Shown here piece by piece: positions 12,271 to 24,400 of a stretch of DNA of 64,000 nt. The stretch is taken from NCBI GenBank assembly GCA_024449915.1, contig JAMZAV010000971.1, forward strand, positions 124,001-188,000. Direction: 5' to 3'. The notes under the pieces are model-generated. The model made no database searches, was not told the DNA's origin, and saw only the letters and a program-made list of their open reading frames with translations. The stretch is from Sweltsa coloradensis (lineage: Eukaryota > Arthropoda > Insecta > Plecoptera > Chloroperlidae). A program made the position numbers and the translations under genes. Position 1 is the stretch's first letter. Every line of letters begins with the position of its first letter.

Positions 12271-12962
12271 GTATACCATACAAAAATGCAAAAACTTGCA
12301 AAAAAAAGGGGGCCAAGCCGAAAACGAGGAAGATACAAGTGGCTCAACTGCATAAAGTGGTGACATCGAGAAGTGTGGCCACGCCCATTTTTTGCTTAAA
12401 ATAATAAATATATTTATTAATTATATAATAAATTAATAATATATCAATATCCATATTATTATCTAACTATAATTATGAAATAAATATGTTAACAAAAATA
12501 ACATAAACATTAAATAAATTTATTGAAACATTTACATGTGGAAATATCAAAATTAACAGACGCAATTCAAAATTAAAAGCTTGGTCGATGGATTTAGATT
12601 GGTTATGTTTTGGTTAGTCAGTAACGACAACCAAGTTAAAAATTCATCGCCCAAGCTTTTAATTTTGAATGGCGTCTGTTAATTTTGATATTTCCACATG
12701 TAAATGTTTCAATAAATTTATTTAATGTTTATGTTACTTTTGTTAACATATTTATTTCATAATTATAGTTAGATAATAATATAGATATTGATATATTATT
12801 AATTTTTTATATAATTAATAAATATATTTATTATTTTAAGCAAAATAATGGGCTTGGCCACACTTCTAGATATCACCACTTTATGCAGTTGAGCCACTTG
12901 TATCTTCCTCGTTTTCGGCTTGGCCCCTTTTTTGCAAGTTTTTGCATTTTTGTATGGTATAC
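12271..12962. mobile_element. Foldback element (about 330-bp arms)
   Basis: Left arm 12271-12600 and right arm about 12641-12962 are near-perfect inverted copies. They share, inverted, gtataccatacaaaaatgc, ggggccaagccgaaaacg and agtggctcaactgcataaag. The loop is about 40 bp. Inner arm regions are extremely AT-rich. No coding capacity. Absent from the paralogous B-C spacer. Confidence 0.8.
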
Positions 12963-13077
12963 ATACATCTGAATGCACAATGACGTCAATAATCAATTAC
13001 TTACTCAAATACAAGCAATCGGTGACGTAAGCGAGCTTAGGTACCTGGCGTCCGACCTTCGGCTAACATTAGCTAAA

Positions 13078-13547
13078 TGATGAGCGAAGTGAAGGTTCCA
13101 TTCTACTACACTGGAGAAAAAAATCCGGAATGTTTTTCTTTTTTCTTTTTTTCTTTTTTGTTGTTGTATTTTTGTGTGTTTGTTAACACGATTCCGGCTA
13201 AACCGATACTCCAATTTCGATTAAATTTTCTAGAGGCCTTCAAAATCTCTAGACTTAGAACTGCCACGTTATTGAGCGCAATCGAAAAATTATTTCTCAT
13301 GAAAATCGCAATTTTACCTTTTTTTCGTTTTTTTTTATTTCTTCAACTTATACCTACATGCTTTATTCGATTGCAATGTTTTTTTTCACAGAACCTTAAT
13401 TTTATGAATTTATATATTTGTGTGAAATTTGTGCGCAATCGAAAAATTATTTCTCATGAAAATCGAATTTTACGCTTTTTTTCGTTTTTTTAAAACATAA
13501 CACTCATCCAACAACGCGCCTGAAAAAGCGTATGCGAAGCTGCCTAG
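13078..13547 (+). mobile_element. Helitron-like element, interior type I
   Basis: Starts atGATGAGCGAAGTGAAG and ends hairpin AACGC..GCGT, then tgCCTAG. The B-C spacer continues without it near 33774. Confidence 0.65.
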
Positions 13548-13878
13548 AGTATTGATGATTTATTTTTTTAGTTAGATGGCATTAACCTTATCAGACGTCA
13601 GATATCAATAATATAATATATCCTATATCACCACAAAGCTTCACAAAATTTGTGAATAGAACATCTATAATGGCAGTCTTCTTAAAAAGTTTGACCGTAT
13701 CTTCACAAACCAACCTGCGTGAATGCGTAATGAGTAGCTAACATACTTTAAACATAAAAATACAATAATGTAAGCCCCGTCTGGGCCCGGGGTAGAATTT
13801 GACCCAGAGCATGGCTCTGATAAACGTGTGGCCATAAAAGAGACAAAGTCCATCTCGTAAACATCAACCAGTAATATA

Positions 13879-14622
13879 CTGGAAAAACGCTAAAGTCCGC
13901 CGCGTGATGGATGAGCGTTTTTAAAGTTTTTATTTGCGTGGAATATCTTACTTTTGCAAGTGCTTTGTTTTGCTGCCTACGCATTGTAGGTGAATGTTGT
14001 CAAGTTCTTTTGTTTCTTGTCAATTGGTATTAGTTTACCGTAAAAACTTTTATTACAAGCTTTATTTCTATGGATTTGGCCAACTTTTTCAACTTTTTCT
14101 TTCAAAGGTACTACATCACCATAATCTTAATGTCCATGTATAATATGAACGTTGTACCCCACCCGTTTGGTCAGAATTGGCCCAAATGGCAACGAAAATA
14201 TCGCACAAAAATCAAAAAACTTATATTAAAGCTTTATTTCTATAGATTCTGGCAAATTTTCAACTTTTTCTTTCAGAAAGCATACATCACCATTACCAAT
14301 TATGTCCATGTGAAATATGAACGTTGTGCCCACACGTTTGGTCAAAATCAGGCCCAAATGTCACGAAAATATCGCATTAAAAATCGAAAAAAATCGTAAA
14401 GTACGATAATCACGAGAAATATTACTTCGATTGTACCAAAATGTAGCAAGTCTAAGTTCAGAGAAACGAAGGTCGTGTCAAATTTCATCAAGATCGCATA
14501 TGCCGTTTGCCCGTAGAGAGCGAACAAACAGACGGAAAAAAAAAAAACAAACAAAAAAAAAACACCCGAGCTAAATTTTTTGGGGGGTCAGTGAAATTGA
14601 AGTCTTCGCTTCGCTCATCCAA
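13879..14622 (-). mobile_element. Helitron-like element, interior type II
   Basis: Reversed copy from CTGGAAAAACGC to GCTCATCCAA. The flanks gtaatata and ttataactcccg join exactly in the gene C upstream region (about 34128), giving a clean A|T empty site. It lies about 265 bases upstream of the GRL B start codon. Confidence 0.8.
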
Positions 14623-14655
14623 TTATAACTCCCGAAATAACAGGCGAGCTCTGGC

Positions 14656-14715
14656 GGTCGTCGTCGTCGGGGACCTCTTCCCCGTCCATTGACGACCTCC
14701 CCGACGACGACGACG
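14656..14715 (+). promoter_or_regulatory. GTC/GAC hairpin upstream of GRL B start
   Basis: A GTCGTCGTCGTCGGGG run is followed, after about 30 bases, by its complement CCCCGACGACGACGAC, 170-230 bases upstream of the ATG. It then continues as a GAY-rich simple tract. It lies in the promoter or 5' UTR; the transcription start is unknown. The same structure precedes gene C. Confidence 0.5.
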
Positions 14716-14886
14716 AACATGACAACACGGACGATGACAAAGACGATGACGACCATGACATAAGAACCCCCCGTTTCCTCCCTCTTTTCCGTGGCTGGTT
14801 CTGACCAGCGTGGGATTTTTCTCCCCATATCCCCCTAGGCTAGAGTGGCGCATTATGTCCTAACGGTTGACGCGCCCTTAAAATTA

Positions 14887-15142
14887 ATGAATCAACTCTA
14901 TTCAGCCATGACGTCATCGAAGGGATACAGAATCTCGTCCACGGGGCTGGACAACAGAGTTTTCCTGACGGACAAGAGCGGCAACCTAGACATCTCGCAG
15001 CCCCTCTTTCAAGTGCTGCAATCCGACAACCCTGGATCGTCGGCTACGCGATGCGATGGGGCAACACTGTTCCATAGCTTCAAGCCGCTTTGGATCGCCA
15101 TGCGCGCTCTGGGCATGTTCCCCATCTCTTTCACATCGAAAG
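14887..15142 (+). CDS. GRL gene B exon 1
   Basis: 85 codons plus one base (phase 1). It encodes the cytoplasmic N-terminus and the pre-TM1 motif LFHSFKPLWIAMRALGMFPI. The split Gly codon is G|GT, completed by exon 2. The donor is AAAG|GTAGGAC. The same exon in gene C has identical length and one amino-acid difference (Thr9 here, Met9 in C). Confidence 0.8.
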
Positions 15143-18100
15143 GTAGGACCATGGTGGTATATATCTTTAGGTGATTTCACTTGCGTATCCAGCAATGCTA
15201 TTTTTGTGGTCGCTTAATGCACGCAGTTCAGACGGAATCCGCCAGGATCGCGACGTGTCAGGTGGTAGTCACGTGACGAGAAAGTCGATAAAAAAGTTTT
15301 TCCAAACTTCTTTATCGACTCTAATACCTCGAGAGATGGCGGTGTGTATGCACTTTATTCAAGGCCGTGCATTCAGATCCGTCGGCGGAACATTCGAATT
15401 TCTGAATTCGAGCCATTTGATTGGTCCCCAAGGCCGCCATCTTGTAAGTTCTATGTCACGTGACTACCACCTGACACGTCGCGCATTCTGTCGGCGACCG
15501 CCTGCACTGCGTGCATTAAGCGACCACAGAATTCTGGCAGTGAAATCACCTAAAGATATATACCACCATGGGTAGGACTACATAATATAGTCGCCATCTT
15601 GTATAACACACTGATTGCAATCCGACAACCCTGGATCGTCGGCTACGCGATGCGATGGGGCAACACTGTTCCGTAGCTTCAAGCCGCTTTGGATCGCCAT
15701 GCGCGCTCTGGGCATGTTCCCCATCTCTTTCACATCGAAAGGTAGGACTACATAATATAGTCGCCATCTTTTATAATTGATTATGTGTAAGTACTCATTG
15801 GGCTCATTGCCCATGAGATAAAATACCTATGTTGGCCTCTGATGGTCATAAAAGGCGGCATGATTGGCGAAGCCTGTAGGGGACACCTCGTAATGAGGTG
15901 TCCCAAGTAGCCTGAGGTCTTGTTTGGGGAATGCAGACATTTTGCCTTGGGACGTTTTAGGGGGCACTTTGATATTGAAGAGTCATCTCGCGTAGCATAC
16001 GCGCTAGTATTGTGATTACAGGATTAGGTGAAAGTTCACGTATTGTTTCTACGATGTTAGATATGAACACACTGACTGATGGCTGTAATCAATTCAGGTT
16101 AGTTTATTTATAAAAGAGTATATAATTATATTTTGTAAGTTTGTATGTTTGTTCTAATCGTGAAAATGTCAAAGAAAACCTTAAATGGAACCTTACCCCA
16201 AAATTTGTCTAGTACTTTATCTTAAACGTCCCTTTAAAATTATTTCTTAATTTTTTTTTTATAAATAGAGTTTTGGTGAATTTTATGCATCTTATTTTAC
16301 TTAGAAGGAAAATGTCTTAATAGGAGTCGCTGTGGCTGGCGCGGAGTCGAGTTTAGGCGCTCAGCTTCCTGTTTTTTTTTTTTTTTTGGGGGGGGGGGGG
16401 GGTAAACGGTTTATAGCACCGTTATCAAATTTCACACTAACGTTAATTATGAATAAATCTATGCTATACAGTACGCGTATTCCAAAATAACTCATAGATT
16501 TTGAATTCAAAATAAGTGAAATCACCAAAATTTACTCCATTTTGGTCAACTTTGGGAATTTATTTTAAGTGTACAGATTTTTTAACTCAAATTTGCATAT
16601 TGGATATCAATCAACATATAAATTAATGTGAAAGCGCAGGCTGATTTGGTTTTATCGTACGATGAACGGTTTGGTGGGAAATTCCAAAATTGAAATACAC
16701 GTTTTGGATAACCCCATTTATTCACGTTCTGGACTTATGTCTCGCAATGGATCTTAAAGGTTTATTTTTTGCAATCAATTGCAGATATAAATATAAAAGT
16801 ACTTTATTAACATCTATGCAAAATTTGGTAGTGACATTATCAACCGTTCAGAAGAAATCATCAACATCTGAGTGCGCGCATTTGAGTTAATCCAAGCTCA
16901 GCGTCCCCTCTTAACCCGGCGCCTCCACCAAAGATATTTCAACAAAATTAAACACATTGTTGAAACAACATATGCATTTAATATTTTATTTTAACGTTCT
17001 GTAAAAATTTTAAACGTTTCTCCCTACTCTTGGTGCTCCCATCCCTGAGCATATTAACTCACAATCTCTTCTTTACTGGTTATCTAACAAGGCCTCTGAT
17101 TCATGCATCCCACACGTAGTCTTTCAATTCATAGATACGGTTTTTGATTAAGAATTTTACTTTGTTTTAAATATAAAATATTAACAATTCCACCTACGGG
17201 AGTGTTTCCCGAGTATCCAAATCGAGAAATATACCCTCGCACATAGCGTATAAGGTAATGAATTCAACAGCAACAGTTTTTCGATGCTTTATTGTTCCAT
17301 CCATTCCATTCGGTTCTATAATGGAACTACGATTCAGAAGTTAAATAGTTACCGTCTCGGTGGTCTAGTTGGCTACCTGGAATGTGGGAGATTCGGGCTC
17401 GAACCCCGATCGGGATGGATTTTTTAATTTCTGAATTGTATTTAATATTAAATAAGTTTACTGTTCGACCCATCATATGGCTAACAATACATGTTTTTCA
17501 GGTGTTGCCAGTTTCAAGCTGACGTCTGGTGCCTTCAGATACGCAGTGATCATGTTCGTTATGATCGGCTGCTACACCGGCTTCGTCACTAAGCACCGTG
17601 TCTCGTATCTTAGCGACGCAGAAGGCGGCTTCAACGCTCTCATATTCTCGTACATGTGTGTAGTGTACTGCAGCGCCTACTGGATGCTGCCTATTTGTCA
17701 TGTCACGGCGGGCACAAAGGTTGCCAATTTCGTGAATAGTTGGTGTCATTTTCAGGTATGTGTCTGCAATGTAATTATGAAAGACAGTTAGGAATAGAAA
17801 GAAATTTTTAAAAGTAAGCGATACTTATTTGCTTAACCCATTCAGTAACAACCACAAAGTCCGGGGTAGAGGCTTTTTATGAGTGCGAAAAATAAATAAA
17901 TATAAAAATGTAAAACTAGGAAAACGCTTAAGTCCCGCCGCGTTGTTGGATGAGCGTATATGGTGCATTGAGATGCCATGTGTTACGCGGATTTTCTGTT
18001 GTTCTGTGAAAAAATCATTACTTAGTCGAAGATTTTTTTTTAATTAAATTAAATTAAATAAAAAATTAACTTAATTGTTTAAATTAATCGTAATTTTTTT

Positions 18101-18430
18101 AAAAGAAAAAAATCGTAAAATTGCAATTTGCATAAGAAATAATTATTCGATTGCGCTCAAATTTAAACGAATATATGAATTCATAAAATTAAGGTTCTGT
18201 GAAAAAATCATTACAATAGGATAAAGCATGTAGATGTTATAAGTCGAAGAATTTTTTTTAAAAATCGAAATAAACCGTAAAATTGCGTTTTTTTATGAGA
18301 AAAAAATTCCGATTGCGTTCAAAACGTGGCAGTTCTAAGTTCAGAGATTTCGAAGGTCTCCAGTAAATTTCATCGCAATCGGAGTATCGGTTTAGCCGGA
18401 ATCGTGTTAACAAACACACAAAAATACAAA

Positions 18431-18494
<64 letters not shown>

Positions 18495-21400
18495 AAAAAA
18501 GAAAGAAAGAAAGAAAGAAAAAAAAAAAAAAAAAAAAAAACATTCCGGATTTTTTTCTCCAGTGTAGTGAAATGGAATCTTCGCTTCGCTCGCTACGCTC
18601 GCTACGCTCATCCAAAATGATGTATGACAATAACGAGGAAGCTTCGCAAACGCTTTTTCAGGCGCGTTGTTGGATGAGCGTAATTGGTGCATTAAGCTGC
18701 AATGTGTTATGCGGATTTTCTGTTGTTCTGTGAAAAAATCATAAATAAGTCGAAGAAATTTTTTAAGTAAAATAAAAAAAAATTAACTTAAATTTTAAAT
18801 TTTTTTAATTCATCGTAATTTTTTTTATCGTAAAATTGCGATTTTCATAAGAAATAATTATTCGATTGCGCTAAAATTTCACACAAATATATTAATTTAT
18901 AAAACTAAGTTTCCGTGAAAAAATCATTACAATACGATAAAGCATGTAGGTGTTAAAAGTCAAAGAATTGTTTTAAATAAGAAAAAACCCGTAAAATGTA
19001 GATTTTCATGAGAAATAATTTTTTGATTGCGCTCAAATTTCACACGAATATCTTTATTCATAAAATAAAGGTTCTGTGAAAAAATCATTAAAATCGAATT
19101 AGGCATGAAGGTGTAATAAGTCGAAGAATTTGTTTTTAAATAAATCGAAAACAATCGTAAAATTGCATTTTTTATGAGAAATAATTTTCCGATTGCGCTT
19201 AAAAACGTGGCAGTTCTAGAGATTTCGAAGGCCTCCAGAAAATTTCATCGCAATTGGAGTATCGGTTTAGCCGGAATCGTGTTAACAAACAGACAAAAAT
19301 ACAAAAGAAAAAAAAAAAAAGAAAAAAACATTCCGTATTTTTTTCTCCAGTGTAGTGAAATGGAATCTTCGCTTCGCTCATCCAATTATTCCTTCAGGGA
19401 TATTTTCGACAAAATAACCAAGTTTGACTATTTTCATCTGGCCCATGGTAAATCCATGGATATTAACTGTCTAAATTTATATTCGGGTAAAAGATTCAAT
19501 TTCATTAATTTTTTGTGCATAAAAAATAAATAAAATACATATTTTCCCCGTCGAAATTGGACAAACAAATATGTAAAAAATATGCAAACAATTCAGAAAA
19601 AATCATGTTTTAGGAATGTACATCAAATTTAAATTTTACCTAAAATGAAGCTGCTAGGAACCTTCGCAAACGCTTTTTCAGGCGCGTTGTTGGATGAGCG
19701 TAATTGGTGCATTGAGCTGCCATGTATGTGTTATGGAATTTTCTGTTGTTCTGTGAAAAAATCCTTACTAAGTCGATTTTTTTAACTAAATTAAATTAAA
19801 TAAAAAATTAACTTAAATTTTTAAGTTTTTATTAATCGTAATTTTAAAAAATCAAAAATCGTAAAATTGCAATTTTCATAAGAAATAATCATTCGATTGT
19901 GCTCAAATTTAACACGAATATATTTATTCATAAAATTAAGGTTCTGTGAAAAAATCATTAAAATCGGATATAGCATAATATAGGTGTTATAAGTCGAATA
20001 ATTTTTCTTTAAATCGTAAAATCGTAAAATTGCGATTTTCAGGAGAAATAATTTTCCGATTGCGCTCAAAAACGTGGCATTTCTAAGTTCAGAGATTTCG
20101 AAGGCCTTCAGAAAATTTCATCGCAATTGGATAATCGGTTTAGCAGGAATCGTGTTAACAGACACACAAAAATACAAAAAAAGAAAAAAAACATTCCGGA
20201 TTTTTTTCTCCAGTGTAGTGAAATGGAATCTTCGCTTCGCTCATCCAATAAATCAAAATCCAAAATTTACCATAATTCATTAAAAATCAAGATAAAAATA
20301 TTTTTAAAACACCAAAAATCTTAGATACAAATTAGAAATTAGAAATAATGAACTAAAATAACTTTATTTTGACCAATTTAATTTGGTATTGAAAGAGCTA
20401 ATTAGTTAGTATAAAATATGTATTAGTTTAACAAGTGTGAATACACATTAATAATTAATATGAATCAACATTCACAGGTGCAGTTTCACAGAATGACCGG
20501 TGTTCCCTTGTCGATCAACTTATACCGCCAGACAGTGTTCTGGACCATAGCAATACCAGTAACGTCTGTATTGCTGCTTGCCTTCGAGTTTGTGATGTTG
20601 CAAGCTTTCGAGCTCTGGGAGTCGTATTACTACGTCTTCATCAACACACTACTCAACTACCACTTTGCATTGTGGTGCTATGCATGCTGTGTGTTGTCAC
20701 AATCCTCGCTACATCTCAAGAGGAACTTCGCTGAGGTAAACGACAAGAATTAAAATATCACCACAACTATCGTTTGTACGAATTGAGCAATTAAATGAAA
20801 AACATTAATAAACTATTAAAAAAGTAATAAATATCTGATGAAGATCGCACTTTAAAATCAGTGTTTAACGTATGTATTTGACAAGTAAATGTAACTGCTA
20901 GATAATAGTAATAACAACCACCAATCAGAAGCTAAGAGTTTATTTTATTAGCAGATTATAAGATGAGCGTAGCGAGCGAAGCGAAGACTTTAATTTCTCT
21001 GCCCCTCAAAAAATTAGGCTCCAATGTCTTTTTTGTGTTTTTTTCTGTCTGTTTGTTCGCACGCTACCGGGCAAACGGCATTATGCAATCTTGATAAAAT
21101 TTGAGGGGACCTTCGGAATCTCTTAACTTAGACTTGCCACGTTTTTGGGTACAATCGAAGAAATATTTCTCATGAATATCGTACTTTAACGATTTTTTTC
21201 GATTTTTAGTGCGATATTTTCGTGACATTTGGGCCGATTCTGACCAAACGGGTGGGGCTAGAACGTTCATATTTCACATGAACATTAAGGTTATGGTGAT
21301 GTATTGCTTTTTGAGAGAAAAAGTTGAAAAAATTATCCAAAAACCATATAAATAAAGGTTTAAAATTAAGTTTTTTGAGGAATTTAATAACAAAACCAAA

Positions 21401-24400
21401 TAACAATAGAAACTTGACAATAATCACCTACAATGCGTTCAAAAAGCACTTGATAAGTAAAGCGATCCCACGCAAACTAAAAACTTACAAAAAAGCTCAT
21501 CCATCAACGCGACGGGACTTCAGCGTTTTCCTAGTTTAAAATATATTTTACCTGGACATTGAAAATCTGGACCATAGAGACATTATGCAATATTGACTGT
21601 TTGGAAGATCATATATTAATTGTTATGTTTAGTATTATAAATGAATGGTTCCAGAAATTATTAAAACCTCGTGTCATCTGGTTAACGAACCCTGGTCTCC
21701 CGAATTCCGGTCGAACACTGAAAAGAATGGAAGAGTACTGCAACGTTTCTGCTGTCTTTGAACTAACCAACTAAACAATATTAATTTAAAATGTCAATAA
21801 CTATCGCAGGTATGAGCATGGTTTATTTCTCGATTTTATTTTATCGGGAATACTGCCGTAGGTGTAATTGATCATGTGTAAATCAATCCAGAAATTAAAA
21901 AATCCTATAAGCCAGTATCGAACTCGGGTCTCTCTATTTCGGACGGACAACTTTGGGAATAAAGTAACATCTTATCGAAAATAAAAGCATAGTAGAGGAT
22001 TGTTCAATAGACGAAAAATGTACATTCATTAGCGTGACTATAAATAAAGTTTGTGAAACCAGTTATTAAATCAAAAAGTTTCAAAGAATGTCTTCATTTA
22101 ATGTAATACACGCATTTGGTGGGGGTGCCGGGTATGGTGTTACATTATTTTAATAATATTAAATTGATAATAATTATCAACTCGATATTTGATATTGATA
22201 AAAATTATTATTGATCACAAGTTTTCTAAAGATTAGTATTTATATTTACATATAAGTTTAAATATATTATTGAAAGAGCGTAAAGATAGATGCGAAAACA
22301 TCAAATTGGATATCATGACGGAAAACTAAAATACCAAACTTTGTGAAACCAGTTATTAAATCGACACGTTTCGAAGAACGTGTTCATATGAATGTAATAC
22401 AAGCTTTTGGTGGAGGTTCCGGGTATGGTGTTACAATATCAAATTGATAATTTTTGTATAATTTTTGACAAGTTTTCTAAAGATGAGTATTTATATTTAC
22501 AGAAGTTTAAATATACTATTGAAAGAGCGTAGAGAAAGATGCGATGACATCAAATTGGATATCATGACGGAAAACTAAAATACCAAACTTTGTGAAACCA
22601 GTTATTAAATCGACACGTTTCGAAGAATGTATTCATATAAATGTAATACAAGCATTTGGTGGAGGTGCCGGGTATGGTGTTAGATTATTTTAATAATATC
22701 AAATTGATAATTTTTGTTTACGAGTTTTCTAAAGATGAGTATTTATATTTACAGATAAGTTTAAATATATTATTGAAAGAAAGTAAAGATAGATGCGATG
22801 ACATCAAACTGGATATCATGATGGAAAACTAAAATATCAAACTTTGTGAAACCAGTTACTAAATCGACGCGTTTCGAAGAACGTGTTCATATGAATGTAA
22901 TACAAGCATTTGGTGGAGGTGCCGGGTATGGTGTTACATTATTTTAATAATATCAAATTGATAATTTTTGTTTACGAGTTTTCTAAAGATGAGTATTTAT
23001 ATTTTATATTTACATATAAGTTTAAAATATTATTGAAAGAAAGTAAAGATAGATGCGATGACATCAAATTGGATATCATGACGGAAAACTAAAATACCAA
23101 ACTTTGTGAAACCAGTTATTAAATCGACACGTTTCGAAGAATGTATTCATTTGAATGTAATACAAGCATTTGGTGGAGGTGCCGGGTATGGTGTTACAAT
23201 ATTTTAATAATATCAAATTGATAATTTTTGTTTACGAGTTTTCTAAAGATGAGTATTTATATTTACAGATAAGTTTAAATATATTATTGAAAGAAAGTAA
23301 AGATAGATGCGATGACATCAAACTGGATATCATGATGGAAAACTAAAATATCAAACTTTGAGAAACAGTTATTAAATCGACTCGTTTCGAAGAATGTATT
23401 CATTTGAATGTAATACAAGCATTTGGTGGAGGTGCCGGGTATGGTGTTAGATTTATTTAATAATATCAAATTGATAATTTTTGTAAACGACTTTTCTAAA
23501 GAAGAGTATTTATATTTTATATTTCCTGATAAGTTTAAATATATTATTAAAAGAGCGTAGAGATGGATGCGATGACATCAAATTGGTGATATCATGATGG
23601 AAAACTAAAATATCAAACTTTGTGAAACAAAGTTATTAAATCGACACGTTTCGAAGAACGTATTCATATGAATGTAATACAAGCATTTGGTAGAGGTGCC
23701 GGGTATGGTGTTAGATTATTTTAACAATATCAAATTGATAATTTTTGTAAACGACTTTTCTAAAGAGAGTATTTATATTTTTATATTTCCAGATAAGTTT
23801 AAATATATTATTAAAAGAGCGTAGAGATGGATGCGATGACATCAAATTGGATATCATGACGGAAAACTAAAATACCAAACTTTGTGAAACCAGTTATTAA
23901 ATCGACACGTTTCGAAGAATGTATTCATTTGAATGTAATACAAGCATTTGGTGGAGGTGCCGGGTATGGTGTTACAATATCAAATTGATAATTTGTGTAC
24001 GTTATTTCTGTCCAGGAGCTGCGCGCGCACCCCTACGATCAGGGCGTAGTACGTAAGCACCGTGCGCTGTGGGAGGAGCTAAACTGCCTCACCAAGGCAA
24101 CGGGAGATGTGCTGTGCTACGCGTACGGATCTCTTCTGATCATCTCCTTCACTATCCTTACGTGTTCCACGTACGGAGCTATGAACGACAATAGCACGAA
24201 CGAAGTGACCTCGAAACAGATCGGTCTTGGATGTATGGCCGTCTTTTTGCTAGCCTCCCTGTTTGGTGTCTGCAACTCTGCACATCTCGCGATCGACGCT
24301 GTGAGTACACATTTTACTAAGATTTATTTAACGTCTATCATATTTGATGTAAGACTCTTTTAAAAACAATTTACAATAGAGGATTTCCAGATCGGTCATA

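Larger units (their letters stand above)
15742..17501 (+). other. GRL B intron 1, remainder
   Basis: Paralogous to gene C intron 1. Contains a 590-bp inverted-end element, an isolated SINE 3' body near 17190 and a SINE head at 17349. No exon seen. Confidence 0.5.

Noticed and set aside
14845..14886. In-frame N-terminal extension of GRL B exon 1 (and 34351-34392 for C)
   Set aside because: It starts at GTG, not ATG, downstream of an in-frame TAG, and lies in the dispersed 5'-flank segment. The first ATG (14887, 34393) is preferred.
17477..17501. ATG just upstream of GRL B exon 2 as a gene start
   Set aside because: The ATG is inside the polypyrimidine/acceptor region (atgtttttcag). Exon 1 supplies a matching phase-1 junction and the expected N-terminal motif in both genes.
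18258..18733. Long Lys/Glu-rich and Phe/Ser-rich open frames
   Set aside because: They are produced by the (GAAA)n microsatellite and poly-A run inside a Helitron-like copy.
22047..24000. Regular spaced repeats that might suggest a CRISPR-like array
   Set aside because: Units are about 256 bp, contiguous and without unique spacers, and sit in an intron of a eukaryotic gene. This is a minisatellite.
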